Positions 51,469 through 58,797 of a stretch of 64,000 bases of DNA are shown here, in pieces. Positions within the stretch are counted from its first letter, which is position 1, and each line of letters starts with the position of its first letter. A program made the translations under genes and the position numbers. The notes below the pieces were generated by a model. That model was not told the DNA's origin and ran no database searches. It saw nothing but the letters and a program-made list of their open reading frames with translations. The stretch lies in assembly GCF_024220175.1 (NCBI RefSeq), contig NZ_CP098502.1:682001-746000 (forward strand), given 5' to 3'. This DNA comes from Paraconexibacter antarcticus (GTDB lineage Bacteria > Actinomycetota > Thermoleophilia > Solirubrobacterales > Solirubrobacteraceae).

Positions 51469-52419
51469 CTACTCCGCCAGGAACGCCGCGAGGTCGGCGT
51501 TGAAGCGCTCGGGCCGCTCGAGCATCGGCACGTGGCCGGTGTCCGCGTAGATGACCTTGCGGGCGTCCGGGATGAGGTCCTCGTAGTGGCCGGCGCTCGT
51601 CACGGGGACGAGGTTGTCCGTGTCGCCCCACACGATGAGGGTGGGGCAGGCGATGTCCGGCACGCGGTCGGAGAAGTCGTACGTCGCGAGCTCGACGGCG
51701 GCCGGGGCGGCGCCGGGCTTGCCGGTCCCGCCGATGAGCTCGCAGACGAGCGCGGGGTGCAGGCGGCGCGGGTGCGTGGTGACGAAGCCGAGCGCGAGGC
51801 GGCGGCCGTTGCGGCGGCGGGCGAGCGCGGTGGCGAGGCCGTCCGGGACACCGCCGAGGCCGAAGAGGACCCGCCCGGCCGCGGCGCCCGACGGGTGGCG
51901 GATGAACTCGGTCGGCAGGCCGATGTACTTCCCCGCGAGGCCGGCGGCCGCGACGAGGACGAGGCGCTCGACGCGCTGGGGGAAGCGGATCGCGAGCTCG
52001 GCCGCGACGAAGCCACCCATCGAGTTGCCGACGACGCAGGCCGCGGCGACCCCGAGCTGCTGCAGGACCTCGTCGACCACCCGCGCGTAGCCGCTCATCG
52101 AGATGCCGTCGGCGGGCATCTCCGAGCGGCCGAAGCCGGGCAGATCGAGCGCGATGCAGCGGTGGGTGCGCATGAAGTGCGGCAGCTGCTCGAGCCAGTG
52201 CTGCCAGCAGGCCGAGTGACCGTGGATGAAGACGAGCGGCGCCTCGCCCGGGCGGTCGGGGTGCGGCCCGGTGTCGAGGACGTTCACCGCGCGGCCGGCG
52301 ATGGTGTGCCACCTCAAGTACTGCGACCAGTCGGTGTCGAGCCAGGCCGGGTGCGGACCGGAGGCGTAGGCCCCCGTGTCCGGGACGGTCGCGCGCGGTC
52401 GGTCGACGGTGGAGGGCAT
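51469..52419 (-). CDS. Alpha/beta-fold hydrolase
   Basis: A 316-residue hydrolase. It has FIHGHSACWQHW (oxyanion region), DLPGFGRSEMP, nucleophile elbow VVGNSMGGF (Ser123), acid in VWGDTDNLVP and base in DTGHVPMLERPERF. Related to meta-cleavage product hydrolases and haloperoxidase-type esterases. Substrate unknown. TACCGT is 6 nt before the ATG. It converges on the nitrate reductase gene with a 13-bp gap. Confidence 0.9.
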   Translation of the reverse strand: MPSTVDRPRATVPDTGAYASGPHPAWLDTDWSQYLRWHTIAGRAVNVLDTGPHPDRPGEAPLVFIHGHSACWQHWLEQLPHFMRTHRCIALDLPGFGRSEMPADGISMSGYARVVDEVLQQLGVAAACVVGNSMGGFVAAELAIRFPQRVERLVLVAAAGLAGKYIGLPTEFIRHPSGAAAGRVLFGLGGVPDGLATALARRRNGRRLALGFVTTHPRRLHPALVCELIGGTGKPGAAPAAVELATYDFSDRVPDIACPTLIVWGDTDNLVPVTSAGHYEDLIPDARKVIYADTGHVPMLERPERFNADLAAFLAE

Positions 52420-52425
52420 GGAGGG

Positions 52426-52431
52426 ACGGTA
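52426..52431 (-). promoter_or_regulatory. Candidate -10 hexamer (TACCGT) for the alpha/beta hydrolase
   Basis: Lies 6 nt before the ATG at 52419. Confidence 0.4.
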
Positions 52432-52466
52432 GCGGACATTGGGGCCGTGGCCGAGGCCGGCCCAGC

Positions 52467-53657
52467 TCAGAGGCCGGGGCCGTCGCGGATCGCCTGCCGC
52501 ACGTCCTCGATCGCCTCGGCGTCGGTGGCGCCGAGGCCCTTGAGGAGGTCCGTCGACATCGCCCGCAACTGCCCGACGATGACCGAGGCCGAGAGGTTGC
52601 CGGTGCGCTCGAGGCTCAGCGTCGCGGAGGCGGCGGCCTGCAGGGCGTGCGCGCGGGCTCGCGCCGCGCGGGCCGGGTCGAGCGGCTCGGGCGCGAGCGC
52701 CACGACGGCGGAGGCGAGGTCCCGGAGCGCGGCGATCATCTCCGGCGGGACGTGGGCGGCGAGGTCGACGGCACGGATGGCGCCGCGGGCGAGGACGCGG
52801 ACGTTGCGCACCGCGAGGTCGATCTGCTCGGCCTCGCGGGCGTACGCCTCCAGGTCGCCCCGGTGGCCACGGCGGACGGGGGAGAGGGTCGCGACCTCGA
52901 CGCCGACCGCCGCCGCCTCGCTGAAGCGGGCCATGAGCCGGTCGAGGCCGCGGGCGCGCGCGAGGGCGTCGACCGCCGCGTCGTGCACGTGGTCTGGGGC
53001 CGTCGTCCCCGGCCCCGCCTCCGACGCCGCGAGCATGGCCGACTCGAGGGCGGACGCGACGTCGCGCAGGACGGCGGCGAGTTCCTCGAGCAGCGGGGTC
53101 GCGGCGCGCTGGGCCATGCGCGCGGGGTTCACCGGCGAGATCACGAGGTTGACGAGCAGGGCGAGCGTCCCGCCGATGAGCGCGTCGAGCGGCCGCGTGA
53201 ACGCGACATGAGCCGGCACCGCGACCGTCGCGACGAGCGCCGACGACGTCGCCGCCTGCGAGACGACGAGCCGCGAGCCGCCGAGCACGACCGCGGCGCT
53301 CATCGCGAGGACGATGACGAGCGTGATCTGCGCGGGGCCGGTGCCGAGCCCGATCGTGATGAGGTCGGACACGAGCACGCCGACGGCGACGCCGAGGACG
53401 ATCTCCACCGCGCGCCGGGTCCGCTGCCCGTAGGTGATGCCGAGGGCGACGATCGCGCTGACCGGGGCGACGAACGGGCCCTGGTGGCCGACGAGGTCGC
53501 GGGCGATCGTGAAGGCGGCCGCGGCGGCCAGTGCGGTCTGCAGGACGGCGGGCAGAACGGTCCACAGGCGCGCCCACCGCTGGCGCAGGGTCGTCCGCGA
53601 CCGCTGCGCGGCGGTGTCCAGCAGCTGGGAGGCGCGGCCCGTCATCTGCGCCATCAT
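52467..53657 (-). CDS. FUSC/aromatic acid exporter-family membrane protein
   Basis: A 396-residue protein with about six N-terminal transmembrane helices (VLQTALAAAAAFTIARDLVGHQGPFVAPVSAIVALG, then TRRAVEIVLGVAVGVLVSDL) followed by a long soluble helical domain (about residues 190-396). This half-FUSC layout is shared with aromatic-acid and fusaric-acid exporters. The motif GQRTRRAVEIVLGVAVGVLV is typical. The ATG at 53657 starts 28 bp from the divergent FKBP gene, so their promoters must overlap. Confidence 0.85.
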   Translation of the reverse strand: MMAQMTGRASQLLDTAAQRSRTTLRQRWARLWTVLPAVLQTALAAAAAFTIARDLVGHQGPFVAPVSAIVALGITYGQRTRRAVEIVLGVAVGVLVSDLITIGLGTGPAQITLVIVLAMSAAVVLGGSRLVVSQAATSSALVATVAVPAHVAFTRPLDALIGGTLALLVNLVISPVNPARMAQRAATPLLEELAAVLRDVASALESAMLAASEAGPGTTAPDHVHDAAVDALARARGLDRLMARFSEAAAVGVEVATLSPVRRGHRGDLEAYAREAEQIDLAVRNVRVLARGAIRAVDLAAHVPPEMIAALRDLASAVVALAPEPLDPARAARARAHALQAAASATLSLERTGNLSASVIVGQLRAMSTDLLKGLGATDAEAIEDVRQAIRDGPGL

Positions 53658-53685
53658 CGCGCGCGCTCTGCGACACTGCCGCCCC

Positions 53686-54333
53686 ATGAAGCCGACCCGA
53701 ACGTCCGCGGCGGTCCTGTCCGCCGCGCTGCTCGCCCTCGCCGCCGCCGGTTGCGGCAGTTCGACCAAGCCCGGGGCCGCCGACCAGGCGATGTCCTCGT
53801 CGCCCGCCGGGAGCGTCGACACGACCGCCTCGACCGCGTCGACCGCCTCGACCGCGTCGACCGCCTCGACCGCGTCGACCGCCTCGACGGCGTCGACCGC
53901 CACGACGCCGACCGCGAAGGTCGACACGTCCGGGAAGGGCGCGGTCCTGCCCATCAGCACCGACCTGAAGAAGAAGCCGAAGATCCCGAAGCCGAAGGGC
54001 ACGCCGCCGAAGAACCTCGTCGTCAAGGACATCGTCGTCGGGAAGGGCGCCGTCGCGAAGTCCGGGTCGCCCGTCACCGTGAAGTACGTCGGCGTGAGCT
54101 ACTCCAACGGCAAGCAGTTCGACGCCTCGTGGGACCGCGGGCAGGACTTCCCGTTCACGCTCGGTCAGGGCAGCGTCATCCCGGGCTGGGACCAGGGCGT
54201 CGTCGGCATGAAGGTCGGCGGCCGGCGTGAGCTCGTCATCCCGCCGGCGCTCGCCTACGGCGCGCAGGGCTCGCCGCCCGCCATCGCCCCGAACGCGACG
54301 CTCGTGTTCGTCATCGACCTCGTCAAGGCCTAG
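53686..54333 (+). CDS. FKBP-type peptidyl-prolyl isomerase lipoprotein
   Basis: A 215-residue exported isomerase. The signal peptide ends with lipobox LAAAGC (Cys23). A Ser/Thr/Ala tandem-repeat linker (about residues 47-73) and a Lys/Pro-rich stretch come next. The FKBP domain (about 105-215) has VTVKYVGVSYSNGKQFDASW, FTLGQGSVIPGWDQGVVGMKVGGRRELVIPPALAYG and the terminal LVFVIDLVKA, with conserved Asp, Phe, Trp and Tyr of the active site. It should catalyse proline isomerisation on the outer face of the membrane. Confidence 0.93.
   Translation: MKPTRTSAAVLSAALLALAAAGCGSSTKPGAADQAMSSSPAGSVDTTASTASTASTASTASTASTASTASTATTPTAKVDTSGKGAVLPISTDLKKKPKIPKPKGTPPKNLVVKDIVVGKGAVAKSGSPVTVKYVGVSYSNGKQFDASWDRGQDFPFTLGQGSVIPGWDQGVVGMKVGGRRELVIPPALAYGAQGSPPAIAPNATLVFVIDLVKA
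53824..53901 (+). repeat. 9-bp in-frame tandem repeat encoding Ser-Thr-Ala
   Basis: About eight and a half copies of ACCGC(C/G)TCG with C/G alternating, so the DNA period is 18 bp. The third-base alternation suggests past duplication of an 18-bp unit. The repeat lengthens the linker between lipid anchor and isomerase domain without shifting frame. Confidence 0.8.
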
Positions 54334-54363
54334 CCAGCGGCCCGCCGGACCCGGGGTGGGCAC

Positions 54364-54385
54364 GACTCCGTGCCACCTCGGAGTC
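54364..54385 (+). terminator. Hairpin downstream of the FKBP gene
   Basis: GACTCCG and CGGAGTC pair perfectly around an 8-nt loop, 30 bp after the stop codon. No U-tract follows, so termination is only a possibility. Confidence 0.4.
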
Positions 54386-54465
54386 CTCGATCCTCGTCCG
54401 GGCGAGGGATGGGCGGCCGACCGATCGGATGAGGGGGAATCGGCCGCTCGCGCTGCGGCCGCAGG

Positions 54466-54894
54466 ATGACACGCGGAGGCCGATGGAGGAGACTTGCCGC
54501 ACCTGTGTTCGACCGCCCCCTCACCGTGCTCATCGCGGACGACTCGGACGCGTACCGCTCGGGGATCGCGCGAGCGGTCAGGGCCCATGCCGATCTCGAG
54601 CTCGTGGGCGAGGTCGACGGCGGCGATGCCGCTCTCGAGGCGATCTCGGAGCTGACGCCGGACATCGCGCTCCTCGACGTCCGGATGCCGGGCCTCGACG
54701 GGCTCGAGGTCTGTCAGCGCGTGCGGGCGATGGGCACGTCGGCGATCACGAAGGTCGTGTTGCTCAGCGCCTACATGGACGCGACGGTCGTCGCGCGGGC
54801 GCGTGAGGTGGGGGCCGACGGGTACCTCTCCAAGGCGGCGTCGCGCCGAGAGATCTGCTCTGAGGCGATCCGAGTGGGTCGCGGTCTGGACTAG
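54466..54894 (+). CDS. Response regulator receiver domain, output domain lost
   Basis: A 142-residue frame encoding an intact receiver: LTVLIADDSDAYRSG, phospho-acceptor Asp71 in LLDVRMPG, VVLLSAYMD and the Lys in GYLSKAAS. It ends at a TAG just after CSEAIRVGRGLD, exactly where NarL/LuxR-type regulators continue to a linker and HTH domain. Remnants of such a domain lie immediately downstream in other frames, so this is probably the surviving half of a broken NarL-type gene. Start uncertain (ATG 54466 or GTG 54505). Confidence 0.65.
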   Translation: MTRGGRWRRLAAPVFDRPLTVLIADDSDAYRSGIARAVRAHADLELVGEVDGGDAALEAISELTPDIALLDVRMPGLDGLEVCQRVRAMGTSAITKVVLLSAYMDATVVARAREVGADGYLSKAASRREICSEAIRVGRGLD

Positions 54895-55110
54895 GCGTCA
54901 GAGCCGGACGTCGCGGCGCTCGACGTCCAGATGCCCGGGCTGCAGGGCGACGACGTCCTCCACGCGATCAAGCGCGACGGACATCGGCGAGCAGCTGCAC
55001 CTGAGCCAGTCGACCATGGGGACCTACCTGGAAGTCGCTGTACGAGAAGCTCGCCGTGAACGATCGCGCCGCCGCGGTCCCCGAGGCGATGCGATGCGGC
55101 CTGCTCGATG
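54895..55110 (+). pseudogene. Remnants of a NarL/LuxR-type response regulator
   Basis: Directly after the stop of the receiver frame, sequence reads SEPDVAALDVQMPGLQGDDVL (part of another receiver, 54898-54970). It then switches frame to DIGEQLHLSQSTMGTYL (LuxR HTH, from about 54979) and again to KSLYEKLAVNDRAAAV followed by EAMRCGLLD (to about 55110). A single extra G in CTGGAAGTCG explains the second switch. Deletions between the pieces removed most of the linker. The region 55111-55268 that follows shows nothing recognisable. Confidence 0.7.
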
Positions 55111-55268
55111 GACGGGTTTCGCCGGGCGCTGATCGATCGGGGGACGGGCCGTGGGCGCTGCACGGCCGCGATCGGCCAGGGTCGGCTGCCTCCGACGATG
55201 GCCGGTCCGCCGCGGGCGTGAGCGTGAGCGTGGGCTCGGGCGGGGAGCGTGCGCGCGGTTGGCCGCGC

Positions 55269-55793
55269 TCAGGCGGGCGGCGGGCGCCGCGCGGAGCCGA
55301 CGAGCTCCTCGAGGGCCAGGGTCGTCGACCAGAAGGCGAGCTCGTCCCACGGGAGCGCGTCGGGCGCGAAGGCGCGGACCTCGGTCGCCTCGGCGGTGAG
55401 CTGCGGCTCCTGGTCGGTCGTGGCGGTGAAGACGATGAGGACGACGCGCTCGTCCGGGCGCGAGTACACGCCGTGCAGGCCGTCGAGCGTGATGTCGATG
55501 ACGAGCTCCTCGCGGGCCTCGCGGACCGCGGCGTCCTCGACCGACTCGCCGAGGTCGACGAAGCCGCCCGGGAAGGTCCACAGCCCGAGCCCCGGCGCGT
55601 GCGCCTCCCCGCGGCGCAGCAGGATGATGCGGCCGTCGGGGTCGCGCGGGATCGCGGCCGCGACGGGCTTCGGGTTGTAGAAGGCGACGTAGCCGCAGCT
55701 CGCGCAGCGCAGCGAACGGGGCTCGTCGACCGTCGCCGGCGCGGCGCAGCGCGGGCAGAAGGAGACGTCACGCAGCGCCGGGTTCAGGCTCAC
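55269..55793 (-). CDS. Nudix hydrolase with N-terminal zinc ribbon
   Basis: A 174-residue hydrolase of nucleoside diphosphates linked to another moiety. The N-terminal ribbon has Cys13/Cys16 (CPRC) and Cys30/Cys33 (CASC). The Nudix box reads GGFVDLGESVEDAAVREA then REELVI, with all catalytic Glu residues. The architecture is like NudC-related ADP-ribose or NADH pyrophosphatases, but shorter. GTG start with TACGCT 7 nt upstream supports position 55793. Confidence 0.92.
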   Translation of the reverse strand: MSLNPALRDVSFCPRCAAPATVDEPRSLRCASCGYVAFYNPKPVAAAIPRDPDGRIILLRRGEAHAPGLGLWTFPGGFVDLGESVEDAAVREAREELVIDITLDGLHGVYSRPDERVVLIVFTATTDQEPQLTAEATEVRAFAPDALPWDELAFWSTTLALEELVGSARRPPPA

Positions 55794-55800
55794 GGGGAGG

Positions 55801-55806
55801 AGCGTA
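55801..55806 (-). promoter_or_regulatory. Candidate -10 hexamer (TACGCT) for the Nudix gene
   Basis: Lies 7 nt before the GTG at 55793. Confidence 0.4.
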
Positions 55807-55821
55807 GGCGACCGGCGGTGG

Positions 55822-56058
55822 TCAGTGGACGTCCAGGCGCGCCGCGTGCTCCTCCACGAGGCGGCGCTGGATCGGGCTGAGGAGCGGCGGGGGCGCGCCG
55901 TCCTCGATGAGGACGCGGGCGGCCTGGTCGAGCGTCAGGCCGGTTCCGGTGAGGGTCGAGCCGACGAGCGGCGGGACGTCCGCGCCGCAGATACCGGTCC
56001 CGCAGGCGTCGTGCGGGATGGGGGTGGCCGGGGCTTCGCTGGTGGGGCGGTCCGTCAT
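55822..56058 (-). CDS. Small hypothetical protein with a Cys-rich motif
   Basis: A 78-residue protein (ATG 56058): a Thr/Pro-rich start, the motif DACGTGICGADVPP with two Cys, then a helical part VLIEDGAPPPLLSPIQRRLVEEHAARLDV. It precedes the Nudix gene in the same direction, 28 bp apart. No family recognised; the codon pattern and clean start suggest it is real. Confidence 0.5.
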   Translation of the reverse strand: MTDRPTSEAPATPIPHDACGTGICGADVPPLVGSTLTGTGLTLDQAARVLIEDGAPPPLLSPIQRRLVEEHAARLDVH

Positions 56059-56179
56059 CGCAGGATCCAGGCTAGCTCGCGGGCGCGGGCGCGGGCGCGG
56101 GCCGGCGCCGCGGCCGGCGCCGGTGCCGGTGCCGGTTCGCGCGAGGGTTCGGGTTCGTGTCGTCGGGAAGGATGGAGGG

Positions 56180-56599
56180 ATGCGCCACGACTCGTCCGAG
56201 GAGACCATCCGCGAAGTCCTCACGGGGACGAAGGTCTGGGCGGTCGTCGGCTGCTCGCCCGAGCCGGCTCGCGACTCCCACCGTGTCGCCCGCTTCCTGC
56301 AGGAGCGCGGCTTCCGGGTCATTCCCGTGAACCCCGAGGCCGACGAGATCCTCGGCGAGCGCTGCTACCGCAGCCTCGCCGACATCCCCGCCGAGGCCGG
56401 GGTCGAGGTCGTCGACATCTTCCGCCGCAGCGAGCTCGCCGGCGACCACGTCGACGAGGCCATCGCCGCCGGTGCCAAGGCGGTCTGGCTCCAGCTCGGC
56501 GTCATCGACGGCGCCGCCGCCGCCCGCGCGAACGCCGCCGGCCTCGACGTCGTCATGGACCGCTGCCCAGCGATCGAGCTGCCCCGCATCGCGGCCTGA
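56180..56599 (+). CDS. CoA-binding domain protein (YccU-like)
   Basis: A 139-residue Rossmann-fold protein: VWAVVGCSPEPARDSHRVARFLQERGFRVIPVNP is the standard opening of the CoA_binding_2 family, followed by YRSLADIPAEAGVEVVDIFRRSELA and AVWLQLGVIDGAAAARANAAGLDVVMDRC. The final Cys in DRCPAIE is conserved in the family. Binds CoA; physiological role unknown. ATG 56180 lies right behind a GGAGGG sequence. Confidence 0.9.
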   Translation: MRHDSSEETIREVLTGTKVWAVVGCSPEPARDSHRVARFLQERGFRVIPVNPEADEILGERCYRSLADIPAEAGVEVVDIFRRSELAGDHVDEAIAAGAKAVWLQLGVIDGAAAARANAAGLDVVMDRCPAIELPRIAA

Positions 56600-56683
56600 T
56601 CCGGGCCCGGTCCCGCTCCCCGCCCGGACGCGGCCGCCCGGCGCGCGCCCCGCCGCCACCAGCCGCTAGGATTCCCCGGACCC

Positions 56684-56756
<73 letters not shown>

Positions 56757-56789
56757 TCGGTGAAAATCCCTGCAGAGCGGGGACTTTCC

Positions 56790-58302
56790 GTAGGCGTTCA
56801 GTTGGTCGGGGGGACATAACCGGGGGTTGTCGAACTTGGTTGTGTGGAGCGGCAGGACGCGGAGGCGATCTATGAGCAGGGCCGCGATGTCGTTGTCGCG
56901 GTGTTGATGCGGCTGGACGAGCAGGTCCAGCGCCTTGAGAAGCGCGTCATTCAGCAAGACGAGCGGATCGCCGTGCTGGAGCGGCAGCTGGGCCGGTCGT
57001 CGCGGAACTCGTCGCAGCCGCCGAGCGCCGACCCGCCTCGTGTGCCGCCGCGGGTGAAGGGCCCGTCAGGCCGGGCACCGGGCGGTCAGCCCGGGCATGA
57101 GGGCAAGGGTCGCTCGTTGCTTGAGGCCGCCGCGGTTGACGAGGTCGTTGACTACTGGCCTGCCGGATGCGGGTGCGGCAGGCTGTTCGCCCCGGGCGAC
57201 CTGGTTGCGGTCGGGGGCCCGGCACGGCATCAGGTCGAGGAGCTGCCGGTGATGGCCGTCACCGTGACCGAGCACCGCTGTCACCACGTGATCTGTCCCG
57301 GCTGCGGAGCTCAGCGGCGCGGCGAACTTCCCGCGGCAGTCGCCGCGAGCGCTTTGGGTCCGCGGCTGCAGGCGGCGGTCGTGACGTTGTCGGTCCGCAA
57401 CCGCATCAGCCGCCGCGACGTGGTCGAGCTTTGCGAACAGTTGTTCAACGCCCGCGTGAGCGTCGGGACCGTCGACACCATCCTCGCCCGCGTCGCCGAC
57501 GCGCTGATCGTCCCGTGCGAGGACCTCCTTGACCGCGTCCGCTCAGCGTCGGCGGTGAACATGGACGAGACCGGCTGGCGCCTGCGCGGTGGACAGCGCG
57601 CGATGTGGGGGGCGTTCACCGAGCGTCACGCGATCTTGCAGATCACCGCAAGCCGCCACGATGACCACGCCAAAGAACTCCTCGGTGGTAGCCGGGCGAT
57701 CATCACCTCTGACAGGTGGTGGGCCTACAACCATCTGCCGGTCCGAAGACGGCAGATCTGCTGGTCACATTTGCAGCGCGACTTCGCTTTCCAAGCCGAA
57801 GGCCGCGGCATCGAAAAACAACTCGGTGAGGCCGGCCTCGCCGTCTGCGCCGACCTGTTCGCCGCCTGGGCCGCGTTTCAGCAGACCGGCGACCGCCCCG
57901 AACTGCAGCGCCAGATCCGGCTTCTGCAGCGACGGCTGAAACCGGTGCTACGCGAGCACGGCGGCAAGAAAGTGCGCTACCGCCAAGGCCGCGGCTTCTC
58001 CCGCGGCCTGCTGAACCTGTGGCCCGCCCTCTGGACCTTCGCCCGCCAGCCCGGCGTCACGCCGACAAACAACCACGCCGAACGCGGCCTACGCGGCGCC
58101 GTCATCTACCGCAAACTCAGCTTCGGCAGCCAATCCGAAAACGGCGAAGCCCGCATCGCCCGGCTGCTCTCCGCCCACACCACCTGCCGCATGCAAGGCC
58201 GCAGCCTCCACGAGTACCTCATCCAGGTGCTCCACGCCAACGCACACAGCGAACCAGTGCCGCTGCTGGCCTAACACCAGCCGCAGGGCACTGAACGCCT
58301 AC
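56790..58302 (+). mobile_element. Complete IS66-family insertion sequence with 8-bp target duplication
   Basis: Terminal inverted repeats GTAGGCGTTCAGT (56790-56802) and ACTGAACGCCTAC (58290-58302) are 13 bp perfect. The flanking 8 bp GACTTTCC (56782-56789 and 58303-58310) are identical, the duplication size expected for IS66. The 1513-bp element has one transposase gene and no tnpA/tnpB, as in the ISBst12 subgroup. Exact ends and intact gene indicate a recent insertion, 26 bp beyond tRNA-Thr plus the duplication. Confidence 0.93.
56844..58274 (+). CDS. tnpC: IS66-family transposase (TnpC type)
   Basis: A 476-residue transposase. An N-terminal coiled-coil (LDEQVQRLEKRVIQQDERIAVLERQL) precedes RSSRNSSQPPSADPP and GGQPGHEGKGR, both IS66 hallmarks, then a zinc-binding region (AGCGCGRLF, CPGCGAQRRG). 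The DDE residues are in NMDETGW, TSDRWWAY and NNHAERGLR, with AIYRKLSFGSQSENGEAR-like sequence after the Glu. All catalytic residues are present. GTG start 41 bp inside the left inverted repeat boundary. Confidence 0.95.
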   Translation: MERQDAEAIYEQGRDVVVAVLMRLDEQVQRLEKRVIQQDERIAVLERQLGRSSRNSSQPPSADPPRVPPRVKGPSGRAPGGQPGHEGKGRSLLEAAAVDEVVDYWPAGCGCGRLFAPGDLVAVGGPARHQVEELPVMAVTVTEHRCHHVICPGCGAQRRGELPAAVAASALGPRLQAAVVTLSVRNRISRRDVVELCEQLFNARVSVGTVDTILARVADALIVPCEDLLDRVRSASAVNMDETGWRLRGGQRAMWGAFTERHAILQITASRHDDHAKELLGGSRAIITSDRWWAYNHLPVRRRQICWSHLQRDFAFQAEGRGIEKQLGEAGLAVCADLFAAWAAFQQTGDRPELQRQIRLLQRRLKPVLREHGGKKVRYRQGRGFSRGLLNLWPALWTFARQPGVTPTNNHAERGLRGAVIYRKLSFGSQSENGEARIARLLSAHTTCRMQGRSLHEYLIQVLHANAHSEPVPLLA

Positions 58303-58322
58303 GACTTTCCTCGTTTCGGGGC

Positions 58323-58396
58323 CGCTCGAAAAGCGCGTTTGGTGGGTCTTGGGTGGGTCCGGAAGCGGACCCAGTGAGGGCTTTTCGGGTCGAGCG
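58323..58396. repeat. Nested inverted repeats upstream of the excisionase-like gene
   Basis: CGCTCGAAAAGC (58323-58334) is inverted as GCTTTTCG-ggt-CGAGCG (58380-58396), enclosing a tight hairpin GGGTCCG-gaag-CGGACCC (58355-58372). The structure occupies the 252-bp gap between IS66 and the excisionase-like gene; it could be a terminator or an integrase arm/core site. Confidence 0.45.
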
Positions 58397-58554
58397 CTGA
58401 CCACTCGGGGCAACTCGGAGGGGTGGTTTCGGTCGCTCAGGCGACTAAGGACCATGACCGACCTTCTGCTTCGTCTCGGGTCGAGCGCAGACACTGAGAG
58501 GCGATTGCCCCTGGGGTCTTTGGCCCGTCGTGCGACTGGACTTGTGGTGACCCC

Positions 58555-58797
58555 ATGAGCCAGCTCTCCCTTCCCTTTGACGACCACGGCGGCGCCGCGC
58601 CCGCCGACTACCTGACGATCGCGGAGGCCGCCGAGCGCGTGCGCTGCTGCGAGCGCACGATCAGACGCGCCATCGACTCGCACGAGCTGCGCGCCGGCCG
58701 CGTGCGCGGCGGCGGCAGCAACCGCGGCACCTACCGCATCCGGCCGAGTGACCTCGAGGCGTGGCTGTTCCGCGAGGACGACGATGGCGACACGTAA
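58555..58797 (+). CDS. Excisionase-like helix-turn-helix protein
   Basis: An 80-residue protein with a MerR-like HTH_17 domain: YLTIAEAAERVRCCERTIRRAI, wing around HELRAGRVRGGG, then TYRIRPSDLEAWL. This is the pattern of excisionase/DNA-binding proteins encoded next to tyrosine integrases. It overlaps the integrase gene by 14 bp, so the pair is coupled. Probably directs excision or represses element genes. Confidence 0.85.
   Translation: MSQLSLPFDDHGGAAPADYLTIAEAAERVRCCERTIRRAIDSHELRAGRVRGGGSNRGTYRIRPSDLEAWLFREDDDGDT

Noticed and set aside
53824-53901. Possible CRISPR array or phase-variable tract
   Set aside because: Units are 9 bp and contiguous with no spacers, and length changes keep the reading frame, so neither CRISPR nor on/off phase variation fits.
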